Shown here: positions 26,391 to 33,088 of the stretch, in pieces
How positions within the stretch are numbered: position 1 is the stretch's first letter
Layout of the letters: the number at the start of each line of letters is the position of its first letter
Assembly: GCA_014381825.1 (NCBI GenBank)
Contig: JACNKX010000101.1
Location: forward strand, 1 to 64,000
Length of the DNA: 64,000 nt
Direction of reading: 5' to 3'
DNA from: Planctomycetota bacterium
Lineage (GTDB): Bacteria; Planctomycetota; Planctomycetia; Pirellulales; Pirellulaceae
The notes under the pieces: model-generated
Told to the model about the DNA's origin: nothing
The model's input: the letters and a program-made list of their open reading frames with translations, nothing else
The model's database searches: none
Translations under genes and position numbers: made by a program

Positions 26391-26999
26391 ATGGTTGATC
26401 CTGACGCAAGAGCGAACGAAGACGAGTTGCTCGACGAGTTGGCAAGTGGTCGGGTCGAAGACGCTGATGACGAGCGGGCCGAGACCACCAGTGACGCTGA
26501 ACTTGGAGCCAACGAACAGCCCGTTACGATGGAGGCATTACAGGACCAACTCGATGAAGCGAACGATCGTGTGCTGCGTGCTCAAGCGGAATTGGAAAAT
26601 TTTCGCAAGCGAGCACGCCGCGACATGGACGAGCAACGGCACTACGCGAATCTGCCACTCGTTTCTGGTTTGTTACCTGCAATCGACAACTTAGGCCGAG
26701 CCGTCGAAGCCGCAGAGCAAAACGAGAACGCGACAGGATTGCTGGAAGGCGTTAAGATGGTTGCCGTTCAGATTCAATCTATTTTGGAACAGCATAATTG
26801 TCGGCGCGTTGCCGCGATCGGAAGTACGTTCGACCCGAACGTCCACGAAGCAATTGCCCAAGAGCCAAGTGAGGAAGTGCCAGCAGGGGATGTTACACGC
26901 GAAGTGCTCGTCGGCTACCAACTTCACGATCGTGTCATTCGTCCCGCGCAGGTTATGGTTTCGACGGGCGCTCCGCAGAAACCAGCGAACGAACAATAG
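26391..26999 (+). CDS. grpE: Nucleotide exchange factor GrpE
   Basis: The 202-residue partner of DnaK has an acidic, disordered N-terminus (1-45), a long dimerisation helix containing RAQAELENFRKRARRD (about 63-78), and a C-terminal beta-wing domain with FDPNVHEAI and GYQLHDRVIRPAQVMVS. Length and motif order are normal. It is translationally close to dnaJ and followed by fmdB. Confidence 0.97.
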   Translation: MVDPDARANEDELLDELASGRVEDADDERAETTSDAELGANEQPVTMEALQDQLDEANDRVLRAQAELENFRKRARRDMDEQRHYANLPLVSGLLPAIDNLGRAVEAAEQNENATGLLEGVKMVAVQIQSILEQHNCRRVAAIGSTFDPNVHEAIAQEPSEEVPAGDVTREVLVGYQLHDRVIRPAQVMVSTGAPQKPANEQ

Positions 27000-27025
27000 C
27001 CACGAGCCCACTAAGGGACGCAAAG

Positions 27026-27364
27026 ATGCCGACTTACGATTACGAATGCGACGCCTGTGGTCATGCGTTTGAGTTGTTTCAGACGATCAGCGCGCCCGTA
27101 AAACGCAAGTGCCCTGAGTGTAAAAAACAAAAGCTTCGTCGGTTGTTCGGCACGGGAGCTGCCGTAATGTTCAAAGGATCCGGCTTCTATACAACAGACT
27201 ATCGTAGCGATTCGTATAAGAAGGCAGCCGCAGCAGATAAGAAGTCGAGCAGCGAATCAAGTTCCAAACCAGATAGTAAGAAATCGGACTCCAGTTCGAA
27301 GTCGGATTCCGGTTCGAAGAGCGACTCGTCCAGTCCAAGTAAGACTTCCAAGCCCGACTCGTAA
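27026..27364 (+). CDS. FmdB-type zinc ribbon protein
   Basis: The 112-residue protein opens with the regulatory FmdB/CxxC_CxxC_SSSS zinc ribbon: MPTYDYECDACG, with C8, C11, C29 and C32. The Ser/Lys/Asp low-complexity tail (about 70-112) is typical of the family and probably disordered. The biological role is unclear. It starts 26 bp after grpE. Confidence 0.88.
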   Translation: MPTYDYECDACGHAFELFQTISAPVKRKCPECKKQKLRRLFGTGAAVMFKGSGFYTTDYRSDSYKKAAAADKKSSSESSSKPDSKKSDSSSKSDSGSKSDSSSPSKTSKPDS

Positions 27365-27407
27365 CGGTTTGTCCAGGTGGGCCATCTGTAGTGGGCCGCT
27401 TGAGACG

Positions 27408-27647
27408 ATGACAAGCCGTCCCACGAACGTTTCGGACGTTGACAACCATGGATGCAAAGTTGTGACTAGTCTTCGTTGCCCAACCTGTGAGAATCGCTTT
27501 GACACTGAAAAGACGACCGCGATGCCGTTTTGTAGCGAACGTTGTCGGCTGATCGATCTGGGAAAGTGGTTGAACGAAGAGCAGAGCATTCCGCACGTGC
27601 CCAGTCTCGACGAATTTGAAGAATCATCGTTGGACGAGTTGCCGTAG
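27408..27647 (+). CDS. yacG: YacG-like zinc finger protein (DNA gyrase inhibitor family)
   Basis: From ATG 27408 the protein has 79 residues. The core SLRCPTCENRF with PFCSERCRLIDLGKWL carries four cysteines at 24, 27, 42 and 46 and matches YacG, a small zinc protein that binds GyrB in Escherichia coli. The acidic C-terminal tail is usual. The open frame extends to a TTG at 27369 that adds no family sequence. It ends a dnaJ-grpE-fmdB-yacG series. Confidence 0.88.
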   Translation: MTSRPTNVSDVDNHGCKVVTSLRCPTCENRFDTEKTTAMPFCSERCRLIDLGKWLNEEQSIPHVPSLDEFEESSLDELP

Positions 27648-27669
27648 ACCAGCTCCGGAAAGGAACAGC

Positions 27670-28911
27670 ATGACGGAAGAAGTCGGAGTTGTGCGGCGAA
27701 TCGTCTGGCGAGAGGTCCTGCCGTGGTTGATCATCTTCCGCGCGTTTCGCATCTCGATCAGCTTGCCCGTCCTGACCCTTGCCACCGTCGGATGGTTGTT
27801 AACACCACTTGGTGCTCAGATAGCGTCTTCGCTCTTCTTGGGGAACGAAGAACTTTCAACGACAGAGTGGGCGATATCGCTGAACGATACCTTCGGTGGA
27901 ACTGAGTCGCTTCACGCGGTTCCGGGAGTTTCGACAGCGGCTTCGACTTCAAACCCACTCATCCACGTTTATCAACACTTCACCGATCCGTTTGTACAGC
28001 TATTTGATCGCAGTAACACGGTTCGCGAAACGGCGTATCATCTCTTCCGCGGCTTGTGGTCGATCGCCATCTGGGCATTCTTTGCTGGAGCCATCACGCG
28101 AATCGCAACGGTTCAACTCGGTCGTGAGGAACGCGTCGGTCTTCGAAACGCAGTCGGCTACGCAACTCGACAGTACGGTTGGAGTTTTGTAGCTCCGCTC
28201 TTTCCGTTGTTCGGCGTTTTTCTGGCAAGTTTGCCTCTCGTTGCGCTCGGGTTTGTTATGCGTGCCGACGTCGGCATGATCGTCGCGGGAGTACTCTGGC
28301 CGCTTGCTCTGGTTGGCGGATTGGTCTTGACGATTCTGCTGTTAGGCTTGCTTGCTGGCTGGCCGCTAATGTGGCCGACGATCAGCAGCGAAGAACATGG
28401 CGACGCGTTCGAAGCATTCAGCCGCAGCTTTTCGTACGTTTTTCAGCGACCGCTTCAATACGCATTCTACCTATTGATCGCTGGATTGATCGGTGGTCTC
28501 GGCTGGATTCTTGTTACCCAGGTGTCGGAAGCCGTCATCGAGTTAACCTACTATGCCACATCCTGGGGAGCGACAAACGATCGAGTCGAGTTGATTCCCT
28601 TTGGCTCGTACACCGGTAGCCTAGGAACGGGCGTCAATTTGATGCGGCTAGTCAATGGACTCGTCCGCATCATCGCCATGGCGTTTAACTTCAGCTTCTT
28701 TTTCTGCACACTATCGGCCATTTATCTTGTTCTCCGTCGCGATGTCGACAAGACCGACTTCGATGAAGTCTTCGTTGAAGACGACAAACAGCAATACAGC
28801 CTTCCGCCGCTTGAATCAGAGGAAGCAGGTTCGCCCAAAGTTGTCGCGACACCCGAGACTGAAAAGGACGACCACGCAGCCGCTTCCACCGACGAAGAAA
28901 CGGGCGCCTAA
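27670..28911 (+). CDS. Polytopic membrane protein, unknown function
   Basis: From ATG 27670 (AAAGGAAC ribosome-binding site at 27659) the protein has 413 residues with about six or seven membrane segments. The strongest are GWLLTPLG-type at about 30-55, SIAIWAFFAGAIT, FPLFGVFLASLPLVALGF, a long one near 210-245, YLLIAGLIGGLGWILV, and NFSFFFCTLSAIYLVLR. The C-terminal 65 residues are acidic and cytoplasmic-looking. I do not recognise the family. An upstream in-frame ATG at 27616 would overlap yacG and lacks family support. Confidence 0.75.
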   Translation: MTEEVGVVRRIVWREVLPWLIIFRAFRISISLPVLTLATVGWLLTPLGAQIASSLFLGNEELSTTEWAISLNDTFGGTESLHAVPGVSTAASTSNPLIHVYQHFTDPFVQLFDRSNTVRETAYHLFRGLWSIAIWAFFAGAITRIATVQLGREERVGLRNAVGYATRQYGWSFVAPLFPLFGVFLASLPLVALGFVMRADVGMIVAGVLWPLALVGGLVLTILLLGLLAGWPLMWPTISSEEHGDAFEAFSRSFSYVFQRPLQYAFYLLIAGLIGGLGWILVTQVSEAVIELTYYATSWGATNDRVELIPFGSYTGSLGTGVNLMRLVNGLVRIIAMAFNFSFFFCTLSAIYLVLRRDVDKTDFDEVFVEDDKQQYSLPPLESEEAGSPKVVATPETEKDDHAAASTDEETGA

Positions 28912-28924
28912 GCATCACGCGCCG

Positions 28925-29287
28925 TCATTCGGTGTCTGCTTGCGACGACATCGAATTGCGGAGTATGGCTGCGATCTGCTGGTCGAATTGCGATCGAGGT
29001 AGCACGGCGTCGCAACCAGCTTGCTCGGCAGCCGTCAACATTGCGGCGTCCACGTGTGGGCCATACGCGATAATATTCAACTCGCCGGAGAGTTCTCGAA
29101 GTCTGCGAACCGCCAACGCAATATCGAGTTGAGCGAGCCCGAGGTCAATGATGACCAACGAGGTGTCTGCCTTCCCCTGACAAGCTTGGAGCGAAGCGAC
29201 GACATCGATCGTCGCGCCAGCCTCGCGAGCAAAGCTACAGACGCGAGACGAGAAGAAGATATCCTTCGTCAAATACAAGACATGCAT
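28925..29287 (-). CDS. Receiver-like (CheY-fold) protein with degenerate active site
   Basis: From ATG 29287 the 120 residues show the alternating beta/alpha pattern of a response-regulator receiver: MHVLYLTKD, SLVIIDLG with Asp48 at the phosphorylation position, ELNIIAYG, and GCDAVLPRSQF. The N-terminal acidic pair is largely missing (TKD instead of DDE-type) and the conserved Lys-Pro is replaced by Arg-Ser (98-99), so ordinary phosphorylation is doubtful. It lies 17 bp downstream of the PII gene on the same strand, which suggests co-expression in nitrogen or energy sensing. Confidence 0.65.
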   Translation of the reverse strand: MHVLYLTKDIFFSSRVCSFAREAGATIDVVASLQACQGKADTSLVIIDLGLAQLDIALAVRRLRELSGELNIIAYGPHVDAAMLTAAEQAGCDAVLPRSQFDQQIAAILRNSMSSQADTE

Positions 29288-29304
29288 CTCGACCACCTAT
29301 TCGT

Positions 29305-29652
29305 TTAGACTGCTTCCGGGCCGGTCGTGCCGCTGCTGATGCAATAGACCTGCTCAACAGGCAGCACAAAGACCTTGCCGTCCCCGATGTTGCCCGCGGG
29401 CCCAGTACGAGCAACCGCTTCGATGGTCTCGAGCGTACGTTCGAGAAAATCGTCGTTAACGATGATCTCCAGTGTCACCTTCCGCAGTAGATTCGTCTTA
29501 TATTCGATTCCTCGATACATCGCCGTTTGGCCACGTTGCCGACCAAATCCCTGCGAGTCACAGACCGTGAGCCGCTCGACGCCGATGCGGACGAGAGCAT
29601 CTTGTAGTGGGCGTAGCTTCAGCGGCTGAATAATAGCAACGACCAGCTTCAC
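29305..29652 (-). CDS. PII family nitrogen regulatory protein
   Basis: From the GTG at 29652 the protein has 115 residues and starts VKLVVAIIQPLKL, the standard PII N-terminus. The T-loop tyrosine is at residue 51 (MYRGIEYKTNLL), the position uridylylated in GlnB and GlnK. The B-loop reads RTGPAGNIGDGKVFV (82-96). PII proteins sense ATP/ADP and 2-oxoglutarate and bind targets such as AmtB or glutamine-pathway enzymes. No amtB or glnA is adjacent. The open frame to 29721 adds only non-homologous residues. Confidence 0.92.
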   Translation of the reverse strand: MKLVVAIIQPLKLRPLQDALVRIGVERLTVCDSQGFGRQRGQTAMYRGIEYKTNLLRKVTLEIIVNDDFLERTLETIEAVARTGPAGNIGDGKVFVLPVEQVYCISSGTTGPEAV

Positions 29653-29891
29653 GCAACGAACTCCCGGTGAACGATCATGAAACTGATACGATACTTTACG
29701 AGGCGACAAGAGCAAGGGCAAAGGTCTTGTGATAGGCCAACAGGAACGGCAGTGGATCGCTCATCCGACTGGGCGAATCGCGATCGAATTGGAGGATCCG
29801 TGCGGTTCGTATTGACCCGAAAACGCGCGGAGGGATAGACTTTCAACAAGTTGGCTCTTTGAACGGAATTTTGAAATAGCGAGTCTCACGG

Positions 29892-30647
29892 ATGTCACAT
29901 ACGCTTGGCGTTGTCGAAGTTCCCACTTTCTCGTACGCGTCGATGGCCCACGCGCTGACGACCCGCAAGTTCGGCAACAAGCCGCTGTTCGAGTGGGTTG
30001 CCCGGCGTGTGACCGAAGCAATGTGTGTCGATCAAGTGCTGGTCGTTGCAGACCCATCACTGGGTGAGATCATCGCTCCGCTGTTGCCTGCGGATGTAGC
30101 TGCGTTCTTCGGGCCACAGCCGGATTCATTGGCTCGGCTCGCCGCAGCCATTCGTAATGTAGACGCATCATCGATCGTTCGTGTACGTGCCGACCGGCCG
30201 TTCGTGGATCCTTCGCTGATCGATCGACTGATTTGCGATGCGCACGCCCATCCGCAGTGTGACTTCATTGGATATATGTCACGCGACGGAAGCGAGGTTC
30301 TTCAATCGCAGCTAGGCATCTTTGCCGAATGGTGCCGGGCGGATGCGATTTTCCAGGCCGAGCGATTGGCCATCGAACCGCTCGACCGACAGCAATCGAC
30401 CCGCTATGTGTCGTTGCATCCTGAGCAGTTTCAGCTTCGTTTCCTGCCAACTCCGGCGGAAATCGACCGCGACGATATCCGACTGGCGATAGACCATGAG
30501 GAGGATTGGGAACACGCGCACGTCATCTTTGACGCGTTGGGACCAGAGCGGCTCGATTGGCGGGAAATTGCGGAGCTACTTGCGAACCAGCCGGAATTAA
30601 GACAGAAGATGGCGACGCTAAATCGAGCTTGTTCCACAGTCGACTGA
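29892..30647 (+). CDS. SpsF/NeuA-like cytidylyltransferase family protein
   Basis: The 251-residue protein resembles SpsF-type nucleotidyltransferases that act in surface glycan synthesis. The middle is conserved (LVVADPSLGEIIAPLL, then IVRVRADRPFVDPSLIDRLI, and later DDIRLAIDHEEDW). The N-terminal nucleotide-binding segment, usually RxxSxRLPGK, is degraded here to ASMAHALTTRKFGNKPLFEW (residues 16-35), which keeps only the Lys. Catalysis is therefore uncertain. No glycosyltransferase gene is adjacent. Confidence 0.65.
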   Translation: MSHTLGVVEVPTFSYASMAHALTTRKFGNKPLFEWVARRVTEAMCVDQVLVVADPSLGEIIAPLLPADVAAFFGPQPDSLARLAAAIRNVDASSIVRVRADRPFVDPSLIDRLICDAHAHPQCDFIGYMSRDGSEVLQSQLGIFAEWCRADAIFQAERLAIEPLDRQQSTRYVSLHPEQFQLRFLPTPAEIDRDDIRLAIDHEEDWEHAHVIFDALGPERLDWREIAELLANQPELRQKMATLNRACSTVD

Positions 30648-30793
30648 GAAGCGGTGAGATTGCTAGCGGTACTGCGTGCTGGAATAATCGATACAACCGC
30701 TACGCTCACTCTAAAGTTCCTCTCTTGAAATGCCGAAGTTGTTTTCGGCGGACTCGTTCTGTTCGCGCGAGACTCATTAAGAGAGGCGTATTG

Positions 30794-31093
30794 ATGCTTC
30801 GGAAGCTCTTCTGCATCGGATTGTTGACTCTGGTTTCCTCGTCGTTAGGTTGCGCTATGTGCTGCAGTCCCGATGATTGCAACTACGGGGCATATGGCGG
30901 TCGATGGCAGCGACACGATATGTCTTGCGGGCGAGTTGGATCGGCATTCGCAGAGGCTGGATACGACTCACTCGGCGAGGTCATGCAAGCAGATGCAATT
31001 GAGCCTCCACAGCCGCTTCCTGCTGATGACAACATCCGGGCGGTTGGCTACGACGAAGAACTGCCGCAACAAGTGTCTTCGTATATCGATTAG
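30794..31093 (+). CDS. Small lipoprotein, unknown function
   Basis: From ATG 30794 (gagagg at 30781-30786) the protein has 99 residues. The N-terminus MLRKLFCIGLLTLVSSSLGC is a lipoprotein signal with the lipobox SLGC, so it should be lipidated on Cys20. The mature part begins with clustered Cys (AMCCSPDDC) and has a Gly/Tyr-rich segment. No family is recognised. The longer upstream open frame has no coding character. Confidence 0.6.
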   Translation: MLRKLFCIGLLTLVSSSLGCAMCCSPDDCNYGAYGGRWQRHDMSCGRVGSAFAEAGYDSLGEVMQADAIEPPQPLPADDNIRAVGYDEELPQQVSSYID

Positions 31094-31273
31094 CTCTCAA
31101 CGGTGGCCTCCTCTCGGGGCTTACTGCTTTTTCGGTCGAAGAGCGGCAGCCTCGACGCACCGCGTCCCTCCCCAGCAGGCGTTTGCGCTATCTTTTCTTC
31201 TGCTCGTGGCTGAGTTACGGTTAGGCTTCGCATTTAGTCGCCGCTCCGTCTAGCAACCGTCGAGAAGAACATC

Positions 31274-33061
31274 ATGACCGACAGTGAACAGGGTAACGAC
31301 GCATCAAGCGTCGACGACGTCCAGCTGACCGAAACCCCACCGCGTACGATCACTGGAATTTTGGGTCGGCTTGGCCCTGGGTTGATTATCGCCGGGTCGA
31401 TCGTCGGCTCGGGCGAGCTGATCGCGACGACGGAGACAGGTGCGAAGGCCGGCTTTTGGTTGTTGTGGTTAATCTTGATCGGATGCGTAATCAAGGTCTT
31501 CGTGCAAGTGGAAATGGGTCGCTACACAATCATCAGCGGCAAGACACCACTCGATGCATTGTCGGAAGTCCCAGGACCCCACATCAAGGGCCGCGGTAAC
31601 TGGTTGATTTGGTACTGGGCACTCGTTTTCCTCGCGACGATCGGTCAGGTTGGCGGAATCGTCGGAGGTGTCGGGCAATCGCTACAAATCAGTGTTCCGC
31701 TCACCGATTCCGGTCGGCAATTCAATGCGCAACTCGATGCCGAAACGGAGTATCGCGTTGCCGTTGCGCAGCTCGGTTTGGCCGGGCGACGCGCTGATGA
31801 GGCTGGAGTAGCGATCGGCGAAGACGGGGCCAAAGTTCTTGCCGTGGTCGAGCGACTTGGACCTGAGATAATCTCGGAGCGACTTAACGCCGCAAGAGAG
31901 CAAGTCCAGAAGGCTGATGGCGGCAGCGCCACGTTGTTACAAGAAGCACTCGACATCGTTGAGTCGCGAATCGCCGAATTCGGAGACAAACCGGAGCTTG
32001 TTTTTGACATTGCCGCCGACGAGAGTAAACCGGCAGAACTACAAGCTGCGGTGAAATCTTTGGGGCGACGATCTTCGAACGACGACAAGATCTGGGCATG
32101 CTTCATCGCGCTGACGACGGCGATCGTGCTTGTCGTCGGTCGGTACGGTTTCATACAGTCCTTCTCGACCGTCATGGTTGCTTCCTTCACGTTGATCACA
32201 ATCATCAATCTGTGCATGCTTCAGAACAATGCCTACTGGATGGTGAACGCGAGCGACATTATGGATGGCATGAGCTTCCAACTGCCCCCGGCACCACCCG
32301 GGGAAACTCAACTTAGTGTCGTGGCGATCGCTCTCGCGACATTCGGAATCATCGGCGTCGGAGCAAACGAGTTGATTGCCTATCCGTACTGGTGTCTGGA
32401 GAAGGGATATGCCCGCTTCACTGGCAAACGTGATGACACGCTCGAATGGGGCGAGCGAGCACGCGGCTGGATGCGGGTGATGCGTTGGGATGCTTGGTGT
32501 TCGATGGTGGTTTACACCTTCGCCACTTTGGCGTTCTACCTTCTGGGAGCCGCGATTCTCGGTCGCATTGGTCTTCATCCGAAGGGCCCGGATATGATTC
32601 GGACGCTCGGTGTGATGTACGAGCCTGTGTTTGGATCGATCGCGCGGTGGATATTTTTGTTCGGAGCGATCGCGGTGCTGTATTCGACTTTCTTCGTCGC
32701 TACAGCAAGTCTCGCTCGCGTTGTAACCGATGCACTGCGTGTGATGGGCATCGGCCCAACAACAGAAGCCGGATACAGACGCGGTATCCAGGTTATGAGT
32801 GTCCTCTTCCCATTTATGTGCGTGGCGGCGTACTGTCTATTTAGCCAACCGGTGGTGCTGGTTTTGATCGGTGGCGTCATGCAAGGCGTGATGTTGCCGA
32901 TGCTCGCGGGTGCGGCCTTGTACTTTCGTTACAAACGTGGTGACTCGCGTCTGCTGCCTGGTTTCACATGGGATTCATTCTTGTGGCTGTCCGCCGTCGG
33001 CATGTTGATCACCGGCTTATGGACCGTGTGGGCCAAACTCAGCGCATATATCGGCCAGTAA
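31274..33061 (+). CDS. Nramp-family transporter lacking the canonical metal motifs
   Basis: The 595-residue protein has about eleven membrane segments and the overall pattern of Nramp (LeuT-fold) divalent metal transporters: LGPGLIIAGSIVG at TM1, a TM6-like GIIGVGANELIAYP, and LGAAILGRIG. Nramp proteins bind Mn or Fe through DPGN in TM1 and MPH in TM6. Here the TM1 motif reads GSGE (45-48) and the TM6 Met-Pro-His is absent. A polar insert of about 128 residues (143-270), rich in helix-forming and acidic residues, sits between two membrane segments. The substrate is therefore probably not that of a standard Nramp. Confidence 0.75.
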   Translation: MTDSEQGNDASSVDDVQLTETPPRTITGILGRLGPGLIIAGSIVGSGELIATTETGAKAGFWLLWLILIGCVIKVFVQVEMGRYTIISGKTPLDALSEVPGPHIKGRGNWLIWYWALVFLATIGQVGGIVGGVGQSLQISVPLTDSGRQFNAQLDAETEYRVAVAQLGLAGRRADEAGVAIGEDGAKVLAVVERLGPEIISERLNAAREQVQKADGGSATLLQEALDIVESRIAEFGDKPELVFDIAADESKPAELQAAVKSLGRRSSNDDKIWACFIALTTAIVLVVGRYGFIQSFSTVMVASFTLITIINLCMLQNNAYWMVNASDIMDGMSFQLPPAPPGETQLSVVAIALATFGIIGVGANELIAYPYWCLEKGYARFTGKRDDTLEWGERARGWMRVMRWDAWCSMVVYTFATLAFYLLGAAILGRIGLHPKGPDMIRTLGVMYEPVFGSIARWIFLFGAIAVLYSTFFVATASLARVVTDALRVMGIGPTTEAGYRRGIQVMSVLFPFMCVAAYCLFSQPVVLVLIGGVMQGVMLPMLAGAALYFRYKRGDSRLLPGFTWDSFLWLSAVGMLITGLWTVWAKLSAYIGQ

Positions 33062-33088
33062 GGGCCAGTCAGCTCATTAGCCGGTGTA

